Of a stretch of 64,000 bases of DNA, positions 45,489-54,139 are shown in pieces. The notes beneath the pieces are model-generated. The model saw only the letters and a list, made by a program, of their open reading frames with translations. It had not been told where the DNA came from and made no database searches. This stretch comes from JAJYSO01 sp964579505 (GTDB lineage Bacteria > Bacteroidota > Bacteroidia > Flavobacteriales > Flavobacteriaceae): assembly GCA_964579505.1 (NCBI GenBank), contig CAZOGC010000007.1:69245-133244 (forward strand), given 5' to 3'. Within the stretch, counting starts at the first letter, position 1. Each line of letters opens with the position of its first letter. The translations under genes and the position numbers were made by a program.

Positions 45489-46550
45489 TTAATACTGATA
45501 AACTATTGCATTAATATTCATTCCTGCACCTACACTCGCAAAGATAATTACATCTCCTTCGTGTAATTCTTGCCCTTCAATTTCTCCTCTACGAACCATA
45601 TCTAATAGCGTGGGAAGCGTAGCCACAGAACTGTTTCCTAACTTATAAATATTCATCGGCATAACGCCTTCCGGAAGCGGCAAATCATACAACTTAAAAA
45701 AGCGTTGTACCATAGCCTCATCCATTTTTTCATTAGCTTGGTGAATAAATATTTTTTTTAAGTCGTGAATAGATTTTCCACTTTGTTCTAAACAGGCTTT
45801 CATAGCTGCTGGAACCTTCTTTAGCGCAAAGTTGTAAATTTTGCGCCCTGACATTTTAATATACCGAATATTATTCTTTGCTTCTTCTATATTGTAGGAG
45901 CAATTATAGGTCAAATAAGGTGTTTCACTATAAGTATAAGAAGCGGTACTGTGCGCTAAAATACCCCCTTCTCTATCTTTTTCTTCAAGAATAACTGCCC
46001 CGGCACCATCGGCAAAAATCATACTATCTCTATCGTATGGGTCAACTACCCGCGACAGCATTTCTGCCCCAATAACCATACATTTTTTAGCCATTCCGGC
46101 ACGCATAAAAGCCTGTGCTTGAATGACCCCTTCTAGCCAACCCGGGCAGCCAAAAATAACGTCATACGCAACACACTTAGGATTTTTTATGCGTAGATTA
46201 TATTTTACACGTGCCGCCAAGTTAGGGCATTGGTCTGTTTGATGTGAACCAAAACTTACATCACCAAAATTTTGCCCTATAATAATATAGTCTAAGGTTT
46301 CCGGATCTACTCCTGAATCAGCTATGGCCTTTTCTGCCGCTAGCGTAGCAATCTTAGAGGTGGTTTGGTCATCATCTCCATAACGACGCTCTTCAATACC
46401 GGTAATGGCTTTGAATTTTTCTGTAATTTCCTTAGTAGGAGTCTCAATTTTTGAACCATCTTTATTGACAAATTGATGATCCCAAAAACCCGAATTTTTT
46501 ATACGGTTTTTAGGAATATAACTCCCTACTCCGGTTATTATAATAGACAT
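45489..46550 (-). CDS. 3-oxoacyl-ACP synthase III-like (KAS III family) protein
   Basis: A 353-residue thiolase-fold enzyme. The Cys-His-Asn triad is visible: Cys in DVIFGCPGWLEGV, His in FIHQANEKM, Asn in YKLGNSSVATLPTLL. KAS III starts fatty-acid chains by condensing an acyl-CoA with malonyl-ACP; the length and GCPG motif place it in the FabH-like group outside the housekeeping FabH, so it may make a specialised lipid or precursor. It is convergent with pafA. Confidence 0.85.
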   Translation of the reverse strand: MSIIITGVGSYIPKNRIKNSGFWDHQFVNKDGSKIETPTKEITEKFKAITGIEERRYGDDDQTTSKIATLAAEKAIADSGVDPETLDYIIIGQNFGDVSFGSHQTDQCPNLAARVKYNLRIKNPKCVAYDVIFGCPGWLEGVIQAQAFMRAGMAKKCMVIGAEMLSRVVDPYDRDSMIFADGAGAVILEEKDREGGILAHSTASYTYSETPYLTYNCSYNIEEAKNNIRYIKMSGRKIYNFALKKVPAAMKACLEQSGKSIHDLKKIFIHQANEKMDEAMVQRFFKLYDLPLPEGVMPMNIYKLGNSSVATLPTLLDMVRRGEIEGQELHEGDVIIFASVGAGMNINAIVYQY

Positions 46551-46672
46551 GCGCTCTCGTTATTTCAATTTAAGGGGTTCAATTTAGGAATTATATAATT
46601 AACATCTCCTTAAGCCCTACTATATTTTATCAATTTACTGCAAAATAACACCTAACTTGGGTTTCTTGCAAA

Positions 46673-49531
46673 TTATTCTTCTACTTGTTCTGCATAATCG
46701 GTAATGGGTGGACACGTACACACAAAGTTACGATCACCATAAGCATCATCTACCCGTCTTACCGAAGGCCAAAATTTATTTGCCTTTACAAAATTGAGCG
46801 GATAGGCTGCTTTCGCTCTAGAATAGGCATGATTCCATTCATCTGCCGTTAGTATTTCAACCGTATGCGGTGCATTTTTCAAAACATTATCGGGTTGGTC
46901 TACCGATGCCTCCTCTATTTCTCCCCGAATGGCTATCAAAGCATCGCAAAAACGATCCAATTCTTCTTTGCTTTCGCTCTCAGTAGGTTCAATCATCAAA
47001 GTTCCTACAACCGGAAAAGACATGGTAGGTGCGTGAAACCCGTAATCGATAAGTCTCTTTGCAACATCTATCACTTCAATGCCTTTCTCTTTAAATCCTC
47101 TAAAATCTAACATTAATTCATGCGCTGCACGACCGCGTTCTCCCGCATAAAGAACCGGAAAATAAGAAGTCATACGCTCCTTAATATAATTAGCATTAAG
47201 AATAGCATATTCTGTAGATTGACGTAGCCCTTCTCTACCCAACATGGTAATGTAGCCATAAGAAATTAAACAAACGAGGGAAGACCCATAAGGTGCTGCA
47301 GAAATTGCTGTTAAATGCTGATCTCCTCCTGTTTTTATAATAGGATTAGAAGGTAAGAATGGTTTTAAATGTTCGGCCACACAAATAGGACCTACGCCGG
47401 GGCCTCCACCTCCATGAGGAATGGCAAATGTTTTATGTAGGTTTAGGTGACAAACATCTGCGCCAATTTTTCCGGGGTTTGTATACCCTACCTGAGCATT
47501 CATGTTTGCCCCGTCTAAATAAACTTGTCCGCCGTTGTCGTGAACAATTTTTACAATTTCACGTATAGCTGATTCATAAACTCCATGTGTTGACGGATAC
47601 GTTACCATTAAAGCAGCTAGTTCATCTTTATATTTCTCGGCTTTAGCTCGTAAATCCTCAACATCTATATTTCCCTTCTCAGTTGATTTTACCACGACTA
47701 CTTTCATTCCCGCCATCGTAGCACTCGCCGGATTTGTTCCATGTGCAGAAGATGGGATTAAGCAAATTTTTCTATGATCATCCCCTTCTGACTCGTGATA
47801 GGCTTTAATAACCATCAACCCGGCAAATTCTCCTTGTGCACCCGAGTTAGGTTGCAACGAAGTAGCTTCTAAACCGGTAATAGTACTCAACTGCTTTTCT
47901 AAATGATGAATCATTTCTTGATATCCGGCTGCTTGTGTTACCGGAACAAAAGGGTGCATATTTCCCCAACGCGGGTCGCTCAACGCCAACATTTCTGATG
48001 CAGCATTTAATTTCATGGTACAAGAACCCAACGGAATCATTGAATAATTAAGCGATAAATCTTTACGCTCTAATCGCTTAATATACCGCATCATCTCTGT
48101 CTCTGAATGATAGCTATTAAATACCGGATGTGTTAAAAAATCTGATTTTCTGGCTACTGTTGATGAGCTCAAAATATCAGCCGCTACCTCTTCAACCTTA
48201 CCGCTCTGCGCTGAAGAAGCATGAGCAAATACCGCTACAATGTTATTTAAATCATTGAGGGTGGTTGTTTCATTTAGAGAAATGGAAACCGTCTGCGCAT
48301 CCGGATAATAAAAATTGATTTCATAAGCTTCCGCAATTTCTTTTACTTTATCTGCTTCAGCCTCAACCATCAACGTATCAAAATAAAGCTCATTACGTTG
48401 TGAAAAGCCCATTTTTTTCAAGGCATTACTCAGGTTTACTGCTGAGCGGTGCACTTTATTGGCTATATATTTTAATCCTTCAGGGCCGTGATATACAGCA
48501 TACATACCGGCCATTACCGCCAAAAGAACCTGAGCTGTGCAGATGTTAGAGGTGGCGCGAGCACGTTTAATATGTTGCTCACGTGTTTGTAGTGCCATAC
48601 GCAAGGCAAAGTTTCCATCAGCATCTTGCGATACGCCTATAATTCGGCCGGGCACATGACGTTTATATTCGTCTTTAGTAGCAAAATAGCCTGCGTGAGG
48701 CCCACCGTACCCCATCGGAATACCAAAACGTTGTGTGGTTCCTACGACTACATCTGCGCCCATTTTGCCGGGAGCTTGTAGTTTAACCAGACTTAGTATA
48801 TCAGCTGCAACGGCTATTTTAATATTATTTTCTTGGGCTTTGTTTATAAACGCTGTGTAGTCATAAATTGCTCCCGATTGCCCGGGATACTGCAACAACG
48901 CTCCATAGAAATCATCTGAAAAATCAAATTCTTGGTGATTTCCGATTGTCAACTCAATACCTAAAGACTTAGCCCGTGTTTTCAGCACCATGATGGTTTG
49001 AGGAAGTACCTCTTCTGATACAAAAAAGCGATCGGCATTACTTTTTTTCTTTGCCTTTTCTCTAACGGCATGCAACATTGTCATGGCTTCTGCTGCTGCA
49101 GTAGCTTCATCTAAAAGAGAAGCATTGGCGAGCGGTAACCCTGTCAAATCGCTTACCATCGTCTGAAAATTCAACAAAGCCTCTAAACGTCCTTGCGCAA
49201 TTTCTGCTTGATAAGGCGTATAAGCCGTATACCACCCCGGATTTTCAAGAATATTTCGTTGAATAACCGCCGGCATGTTGGTGGCGTGATAGCCTAACCC
49301 AATATAGGTTTTAAAGCGTTTATTTTTTGCTGCCAACTTGGCCAAATGCTCTGCAAAAGCCGCTTCAGAAAGACCTTCGGGCAAATCTAGTTCCTCATCT
49401 AGGCGGATATCGTCCGGAATAGTTTCGTATATTAATTCTTCAATAGAATCTACACCAATGGTTTTTAACATCGCCGGAGTATCTTCGGGACGCGGACCAA
49501 TATGCCTAAGGGCAAAAGAATCTGTAGTCAT
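46673..49531 (-). CDS. gcvP: Glycine dehydrogenase (aminomethyl-transferring), P protein
   Basis: About 952 residues from the Met at 49531 (MTTDSFALRHIGPRPEDTPAM); upstream in-frame codons are not conserved. It is a full-length fusion of the two P-protein halves, with the PLP Lys in HLNLHKTFAIPHGGGGPG. It decarboxylates glycine and passes the aminomethyl group to the H protein in the glycine cleavage system. No glycine-riboswitch-like structure was seen in its 5' region. Confidence 0.95.
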   Translation of the reverse strand: MTTDSFALRHIGPRPEDTPAMLKTIGVDSIEELIYETIPDDIRLDEELDLPEGLSEAAFAEHLAKLAAKNKRFKTYIGLGYHATNMPAVIQRNILENPGWYTAYTPYQAEIAQGRLEALLNFQTMVSDLTGLPLANASLLDEATAAAEAMTMLHAVREKAKKKSNADRFFVSEEVLPQTIMVLKTRAKSLGIELTIGNHQEFDFSDDFYGALLQYPGQSGAIYDYTAFINKAQENNIKIAVAADILSLVKLQAPGKMGADVVVGTTQRFGIPMGYGGPHAGYFATKDEYKRHVPGRIIGVSQDADGNFALRMALQTREQHIKRARATSNICTAQVLLAVMAGMYAVYHGPEGLKYIANKVHRSAVNLSNALKKMGFSQRNELYFDTLMVEAEADKVKEIAEAYEINFYYPDAQTVSISLNETTTLNDLNNIVAVFAHASSAQSGKVEEVAADILSSSTVARKSDFLTHPVFNSYHSETEMMRYIKRLERKDLSLNYSMIPLGSCTMKLNAASEMLALSDPRWGNMHPFVPVTQAAGYQEMIHHLEKQLSTITGLEATSLQPNSGAQGEFAGLMVIKAYHESEGDDHRKICLIPSSAHGTNPASATMAGMKVVVVKSTEKGNIDVEDLRAKAEKYKDELAALMVTYPSTHGVYESAIREIVKIVHDNGGQVYLDGANMNAQVGYTNPGKIGADVCHLNLHKTFAIPHGGGGPGVGPICVAEHLKPFLPSNPIIKTGGDQHLTAISAAPYGSSLVCLISYGYITMLGREGLRQSTEYAILNANYIKERMTSYFPVLYAGERGRAAHELMLDFRGFKEKGIEVIDVAKRLIDYGFHAPTMSFPVVGTLMIEPTESESKEELDRFCDALIAIRGEIEEASVDQPDNVLKNAPHTVEILTADEWNHAYSRAKAAYPLNFVKANKFWPSVRRVDDAYGDRNFVCTCPPITDYAEQVEE

Positions 49532-49566
49532 AATAAGTGCAAAGATTAACAAGGTTTTATGGCGTA

Positions 49567-49574
49567 CAAAAATA
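49567..49574 (-). promoter_or_regulatory. gcvP promoter -7 element
   Basis: The minus strand reads TATTTTTG, an exact match, with about 30 bases of leader. A second near match (AATCTTTG, 49540-49547) lies closer to the gene, with its TTG 19 bases upstream overlapping the first element, so the exact start is uncertain. Confidence 0.5.
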
Positions 49575-49704
49575 CATTATTTAATGAGATTTTATGCCAT
49601 TTTATCATTTTGATAATAAAGTTCTATCAACCAATTTTAAGCTATTTCAAAAACGAAAGAATAGTTCCATAAAGCTTCATTATTCTCAATACATAAAGTT
49701 TTTA

Positions 49705-49738
49705 TTGACAATAGATACAGATATTAGAGCTATATTTG
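49705..49738 (+). promoter_or_regulatory. Promoter placing the next gene on a nearly leaderless transcript
   Basis: TTG (49705-49707) and TATATTTG (49731-49738) are 23 bases apart. Only four bases separate the -7 element from ATG 49743, so transcription should start at or within a few bases of the start codon. Confidence 0.6.
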
Positions 49739-49742
49739 CTTT

Positions 49743-50567
49743 ATGCGTATTTTAAAAGCCATTTTTCACTTTTACATAGAAGGCAGCATACACGTTTCTT
49801 TAGCGATTTGCGCCTTGGCCGGTATTACAGTTTTAACCTACGGTTTAGAATGGGAATGGCTTGTATTTGCTTTTCTGTTCTTGTCTTCAATTACCGGTTA
49901 TAATTTTGTCAAATATGCCGGCATTGCCAAACTACACCATCGCAGTTTAACCAACCAATTAAAAACCATACAAGTCTTTTCTTTAATTTGTTTTGTCTTG
50001 TTAATATACGTTGCCTTTCAACAAAGTTGGGCGTTTATTGAAACCACTGCCATACTCGGGGTAGTTACACTTTTATATGCAGTTCCTTTTTTACCGTCTA
50101 AGAAGAACTTGCGAAGCCTTAAAAGCCTAAAGATATTTGTAATTGGTTTTGTATGGGCCGGCGCTACGTTATGGCTCCCACTGGTAGATCAACTAGGTGA
50201 AGGGGAGCGGCTACTCAACGCTAGCACCTTACTAAATACCTTAAGTTATTTCTTATTGGTACTAGCGCTCATCCTACCTTTTGAGATTCGCGATTTAGAC
50301 TATGACAATGCCGAATTAGGCACTCTTCCTCAACGGTTTGGAGTTGGTAAAACAAAGGTTTTTGGCTATATAATGCTTACTGCATTTGTAGTGCTAAATA
50401 TACTTGCCCCTGTTTTTTCTACCAAAGATATTATTATTTGTATAGGTATAGCTATACTTGTAGCATGCTACATTTTTTTCTCTACCAAAAAACAAAATCC
50501 ACATTACTGCTCCTTCTGGGTAGAAGCCACTCCCATTATTTGGATTTTATTACTATGGCTTACCTAA
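49743..50567 (+). CDS. UbiA-like polyprenyltransferase-fold membrane protein
   Basis: A 274-residue protein with eight to nine hydrophobic helices. ITGYNFVKYAGIAKLHH stands where UbiA enzymes have their first Asp-rich motif but without the Asp residues; the second region EIRDLDYDNAELGTLPQRFG keeps the acidic residues. It is likely a divergent UbiA relative whose activity cannot be assumed. The start codon is four bases after the promoter -7 element. No partner gene is adjacent. Confidence 0.65.
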   Translation: MRILKAIFHFYIEGSIHVSLAICALAGITVLTYGLEWEWLVFAFLFLSSITGYNFVKYAGIAKLHHRSLTNQLKTIQVFSLICFVLLIYVAFQQSWAFIETTAILGVVTLLYAVPFLPSKKNLRSLKSLKIFVIGFVWAGATLWLPLVDQLGEGERLLNASTLLNTLSYFLLVLALILPFEIRDLDYDNAELGTLPQRFGVGKTKVFGYIMLTAFVVLNILAPVFSTKDIIICIGIAILVACYIFFSTKKQNPHYCSFWVEATPIIWILLLWLT

Positions 50568-50594
50568 AACAGCACGATAAATAAACCCTAGATT

Positions 50595-51104
50595 TTAGAC
50601 CATCATATCACTATAAGAAACCGCGCACAAATCTTCCTCTTTAATATTGAAAAGTTTACGGTAATACCCACATTGTTGTTTTAACTTTTCAATTCCTATA
50701 GATTCGTTATCATCAATGGCTTCAATTTCTATAAAAGTACCCAATTCTTTTACTGTATCTATATGGAATTTTACATTTTCAATAAAGTATATTTCTCGGC
50801 GTTTATCTACAATTTTCCACACTCCAAACGCAGCTGTTAATAGGGCTTTTAAATTACTGTTGAGCTGTGGTTTATACAAAATAATATCAGCTTGTTTGGC
50901 CTCTTTTTGATTAGCCCTTACATAATGAATAAGATTGTTTTCTATATTTCCTTCGCGCAATTTCAGCCTCCCGTTCGGTACGTTAAAATACGTATCTATC
51001 TGATGGTCTATCCCTTTAAAATCAGCTTTATGTTCTTTTAAAAGGTCTCTTATTTTACGATGTTCAGTAGAACGAGCCTTAATTTCTATATTGAGGTGTT
51101 TCAT
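50595..51104 (-). CDS. CYTH-domain protein (class IV adenylate cyclase / thiamine-triphosphatase-like)
   Basis: A 169-residue CYTH fold: NIEIKARS at the N-terminus (ExK motif), RLKLREG, a Lys-rich centre and FIEIEAID near the end provide the charged tunnel residues that bind a triphosphate and metals. CYTH proteins include class IV adenylate cyclases, triphosphatases and polyphosphatases; the sequence does not settle which. It lies downstream of gltX on the same strand with a terminator between. Confidence 0.75.
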   Translation of the reverse strand: MKHLNIEIKARSTEHRKIRDLLKEHKADFKGIDHQIDTYFNVPNGRLKLREGNIENNLIHYVRANQKEAKQADIILYKPQLNSNLKALLTAAFGVWKIVDKRREIYFIENVKFHIDTVKELGTFIEIEAIDDNESIGIEKLKQQCGYYRKLFNIKEEDLCAVSYSDMMV

Positions 51105-51129
51105 ATAAAAAATTCGAAAAATTGACTAT

Positions 51130-51166
51130 ACAAAAACGGCCTTTCAAATAGATGAAAAGGCCGTTT
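51130..51166 (-). terminator. gltX terminator
   Basis: An 11-bp stem pairs AAACGGCCTTT (51134-51144) with AAAGGCCGTTT (51156-51166); on the minus strand it is followed by a T run at 51132-51136. Confidence 0.75.
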
Positions 51167-51186
51167 AAAAGTGTGTTTATATCGGC

Positions 51187-52710
51187 TTAACCTAGTGTTT
51201 TTAAGGCAAAATCTATACGTTTTATGGTTTCTTCTTTACCAATAAGCGTCATAATATGAAAAAGATCCGGGCCCTTCATCTGCCCCACCAAAGTAAGTCG
51301 CAACGGACTCATTACTTTTCCAAAACCAATTCCTTCATTCGTAATCCAGCCTTTAATCGCATTTTCTAAGGTAGGAATATCAAAATTTTCTACCTGCTCT
51401 ATAAGCGTTTTTACGGTAGTCATTATCTGCGCCGTATTCGTTTTCCAAGCTTTTTTGGCAGCCTTTTTGTCAAACGTTTGCGGGGCTTCAAAAAAGAAAC
51501 TACTCAACTCCCATAAATCGTGAACAAAAGTAGCGCGCTCTTTAATAGTTTTAACTACTTCTACGACATAGGCTATAGAAACCTCCTGTCCTTTTTGGGT
51601 GAGTTCTTGCAGAAAAGCCTCCGCCAATTTTACATCATCTTCTTCTTGAAAATAATGATGCTGAAACCATTTTGTTTTCTCAAAATCAAATTTAGCCCCG
51701 CTTTTAGATACTTTTTCTAGGCGAAAAGCCTGTACGAGTTCGGGCAATGAAAAAATTTCTTGTTCAGACCCTTGCCCCGGATTCCACCCCAAGAAAGCCA
51801 ACATGTTAATAACGGCTTCAGGCAAGTAGCCATTCTCTCTATAACCCGACGCAATTTCTTGAGTCTTCGGATCTTTCCATTGCAATGGGAACACCGGAAA
51901 ACCCAATTTATCGCCATCCCGTTTACTGAGTTTCCCCTTTCCGGTAGGTTTTAAAATTAAAGGAAGGTGAGCAAATTGAGGAGCTTCCCACCCCATAGCC
52001 CGGTACAATAAAATATGCAATGCCATAGACGGCAACCATTCTTCTCCCCGTATAACATGGCTAATCTCCATTAAATGATCATCAATAATATTAGCCATAT
52101 GATACGTAGGTAGCCCATCACTTTTATATAGCACTTTATCGTCTACGGTATCCGTGTTTACGGTAATGGTGCCCCGAATTATATCTTTCATGAGCACTTG
52201 CTCATTGCGCGGCGGCTTAAACCGAACTACATACTGTTCTCCGCGTGCCAATCTTTGTGCTACTTCTTCCTTGGGCAAAGCCAACGAATTATTTAAATTT
52301 TGACGTGTCTCCCAATTATAGCTAAACGTTTTTCCTTCTGCTTCATAATTGGTACGGAGAATTGCCAATTCTTCTGCGGTATCAAAAGCATAGTAAGCCT
52401 GGCCGCTGGCCAACAATTTATCTACATAGGTTTTGTAATATTCTTTCCGTTCGCTTTGTCTATAGGGACCACAGTTTCCTTCTTTTCCTATTCCTTCATC
52501 ATAAGGAATACCGCACCAGTTAAGTGCTTCAATAATATAATCTTCTGCCCCGGGCACAAAACGTTTTTGGTCTGTATCTTCTATACGAAGAACAAATGTA
52601 CCGTTGTTTTTTTTAGCAAAGAGGTAGTTGTATAATGCCGTGCGCAAACCGCCTATATGAAGAGGACCTGTAGGGCTGGGAGCAAACCGAACCCGAACAC
52701 TTGAAGCCAT
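51187..52710 (-). CDS. gltX: Glutamyl-tRNA synthetase
   Basis: About 507 residues. The class I signature is PTGPLHIGGLRTALYNYLF (HIGG for HIGH) and the KMSKS-type motif is GKLSKRDGD. A perfect -7 element on the minus strand (52726-52733) places transcription start downstream of the in-frame TTG at 52728, so MASSVRVRFAPSPTG at 52710 is taken as the true start. It charges tRNA-Glu. It is the last housekeeping gene before the cassette-like array, to which it is divergent. Confidence 0.93.
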   Translation of the reverse strand: MASSVRVRFAPSPTGPLHIGGLRTALYNYLFAKKNNGTFVLRIEDTDQKRFVPGAEDYIIEALNWCGIPYDEGIGKEGNCGPYRQSERKEYYKTYVDKLLASGQAYYAFDTAEELAILRTNYEAEGKTFSYNWETRQNLNNSLALPKEEVAQRLARGEQYVVRFKPPRNEQVLMKDIIRGTITVNTDTVDDKVLYKSDGLPTYHMANIIDDHLMEISHVIRGEEWLPSMALHILLYRAMGWEAPQFAHLPLILKPTGKGKLSKRDGDKLGFPVFPLQWKDPKTQEIASGYRENGYLPEAVINMLAFLGWNPGQGSEQEIFSLPELVQAFRLEKVSKSGAKFDFEKTKWFQHHYFQEEDDVKLAEAFLQELTQKGQEVSIAYVVEVVKTIKERATFVHDLWELSSFFFEAPQTFDKKAAKKAWKTNTAQIMTTVKTLIEQVENFDIPTLENAIKGWITNEGIGFGKVMSPLRLTLVGQMKGPDLFHIMTLIGKEETIKRIDFALKTLG

Positions 52711-52725
52711 AACTATTTTTTTTTG

Positions 52726-52733
52726 CAAAGATA
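52726..52733 (-). promoter_or_regulatory. gltX promoter -7 element
   Basis: The minus strand reads TATCTTTG, an exact TAnnTTTG match, with a leader of about 10 bases to the 52710 start codon. It is back to back with the plus-strand promoter element at 52783. Confidence 0.6.
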
Positions 52734-52782
52734 CTCTTCTTACAAAGAATAAACAGGGGCTTTTTAAGGTGATTTTATTTGG

Positions 52783-52790
52783 TATATTTG
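52783..52790 (+). promoter_or_regulatory. Promoter -7 element directly before the first cassette
   Basis: TATATTTG is an exact match to TAnnTTTG and ends 3 bases before GTTGCAGGCA (52794-52803), the start of the first cassette-like unit. Transcription would start within or next to the proposed recombination core. In position it resembles a cassette promoter (Pc) at the head of an integron array. No good -33 element was found. Confidence 0.5.
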
Positions 52791-52835
52791 GGAGTTGCAG
52801 GCAATGCTATATGACCATATAAGAAGACAACGAAA

Positions 52836-53312
52836 ATGACAAAAGAACATCATTACAAAGCAACAATTAAGTGGACGGGAAACAATGGACAAGGCACAAA
52901 GGACTATCGCTCTTATGACCGAAAACACACAGTATTGATTGACGGTAAACAAGATATTTTCTGTTCTTCTGACCCAACATTTCGTGGCGACAAAACCAAG
53001 CATAATCCGGAAGAATTATTTTTGGCTTCCATTTCATCATGTCATATGCTTTGGTATTTACATTTATGTACAGAAAAAGGAATTGTTGTCATTGATTATT
53101 ACGACAACACAACAGGAACAATGCAAGAAACGCAAGGCGGTAGCGGGCACTTTACGGAAGTAACACTACACCCTGTCGTTACAATAACAGACGAAACAAT
53201 GATTAAAATAGCAAACGAATTACATAAAAAAGCGAATGAACTTTGTTTTATAGCGAACTCTTGTAACTTTCCAATTCATCATAATCCAACCAGTATAACA
53301 GTAAATGCTTGA
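52836..53312 (+). CDS. OsmC-family protein
   Basis: A 158-residue OsmC/Ohr-fold protein with the two conserved Cys regions, SISSCHMLWYLHLC and FIANSCNFPIHH. Family members reduce organic hydroperoxides or modify small thiols, as homodimers in the cytoplasm. It is the first gene of the cassette-like array, with the -7 promoter element 45 bases upstream. Its last 8 bases overlap the DUF1272 gene, so the pair forms one two-gene block. Confidence 0.85.
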   Translation: MTKEHHYKATIKWTGNNGQGTKDYRSYDRKHTVLIDGKQDIFCSSDPTFRGDKTKHNPEELFLASISSCHMLWYLHLCTEKGIVVIDYYDNTTGTMQETQGGSGHFTEVTLHPVVTITDETMIKIANELHKKANELCFIANSCNFPIHHNPTSITVNA

Positions 53313-53595
53313 AATTAGACCAAACTGCGAAAACTGTGGCAAGTCGTTACCTAACGACAGCAAAGAGGCAATGATTTGCACTTTTGAGTGTACATTTTGC
53401 ATTGACTGTGTAACAAACATCTTGCATAATGTTTGTCCAAACTGTGGTGGTGGATTTGAGAAACGACCAACCAGACCGACAAGATTTTTGGAAAAATATC
53501 CGGCAAGCAATAAACCTGTTTTGCAACCGATAGACAAGGAGAAACTCAAAGAAATGCTTGACAAATACAAAGACATAAAACCCAATAAAAGATAA
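53305..53595 (+). CDS. DUF1272-family Cys-rich protein
   Basis: A 96-residue protein opening MLEIRPNCENCGKSLPNDS with CTFECTFCIDCV and CPNCGG, the pattern of DUF1272. Eight or more Cys in CxxC pairs suggest two zinc-binding knuckles; the C-terminal part is a charged helix. No function is established for the family as far as I know. It overlaps the OsmC-like gene by 8 bases and ends 4 bases before the first spacer dyad. Confidence 0.85.
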   Translation: MLEIRPNCENCGKSLPNDSKEAMICTFECTFCIDCVTNILHNVCPNCGGGFEKRPTRPTRFLEKYPASNKPVLQPIDKEKLKEMLDKYKDIKPNKR

Positions 53596-53599
53596 ACAC

Positions 53600-53650
53600 T
53601 GCCTGTAACAGCCAGTTTGGCGTCAGGCGGGGTAAACACTTCGGCAAGCT
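53600..53650 (+). repeat. Cassette spacer 1 (attC-like)
   Basis: TGCCTGTAAC (53600-53609) matches the reverse complement of GTTGCAGGCA at the block start (52794-52803) at 9 of 10 bases, the difference allowing a G-U pair. Nested dyads GCCTG/CAGGC (53601-53605, 53624-53628) and GCCA/TGGC (53611-53614, 53618-53621) follow. The right end shares GCAAGCTCAAAAAT with spacer 4. Confidence 0.6.
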
Positions 53651-53657
53651 CAAAAAT

Positions 53658-54017
53658 ATGAATGGGACATCAACATATTTTAAATCTCAATATAAATTAA
53701 CACAGCAATCAAGAAGAATACTTTTTGACTACTGTAGGACAATAACCAATGTGGATTTTTTAAATCAAAATAATTCCTTTGGACGTGGTGGAAGTATTCG
53801 GAATCTACTGGTACACATTGCCAATACTTGCGAGTTTTGGATTATTAAGCACGCTCGCAAAAAGGATATAACTTTTACGGAGTATACAGCCAAAAATACA
53901 ACACCTTTTGAACTATTTACTCACGTCATAACGCACGAGTTCCATCATAAAGGACAGGTGTTATCCTTAAGCAGGCACTTAGGTTATATACCGGTCGATA
54001 CTGATATTATTAGATGA
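53658..54017 (+). CDS. DinB-like protein with apparent internal deletion
   Basis: 119 residues. The N-terminal part (GGSIRNLLVHIANTCEFW) and the C-terminal part (LFTHVITHEFHHKGQVLSLS, then RHLGYIPVDTDIIR) are typical of DinB/YfiT-type four-helix-bundle proteins, including the His of HIAN and the HEFHH pair that bind a metal. Family members are usually about 150-165 residues; the stretch between FTEYTAKN and TTPFELF seems to lack 35-40 residues, roughly one helix, without breaking the frame. It may be a decayed or shortened protein. Function is unknown. Confidence 0.65.
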   Translation: MNGTSTYFKSQYKLTQQSRRILFDYCRTITNVDFLNQNNSFGRGGSIRNLLVHIANTCEFWIIKHARKKDITFTEYTAKNTTPFELFTHVITHEFHHKGQVLSLSRHLGYIPVDTDIIR

Positions 54018-54050
54018 AAGAACATAAATTATTAAAATAAGAAGAATCAG

Positions 54051-54124
54051 TTGCCAACAGCGGCTATGCTCCACTTCGTATTCTCTGATTTTTTTCGGAA
54101 CTTCGTCAAGCGCAGCGTTGGCAA
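54051..54124 (+). repeat. Cassette spacer 2 (attC-like)
   Basis: A 74-base element bounded by a perfect 8-bp inverted repeat, TTGCCAAC (54051-54058) and GTTGGCAA (54117-54124). Its right two-thirds (54071-54120) recur at 55834-55883 with 49 of 50 bases identical. Inner boxes GCGGCTATG and AAGCGCAGC flank the centre, resembling L boxes of attC sites. Confidence 0.65.
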
Positions 54125-54139
54125 ACATTAGAAAAAACT

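Noticed and set aside
49532..49742. A glycine riboswitch before gcvP
   Set aside because: The 5' region is A+T-rich with no recognisable glycine-aptamer core.
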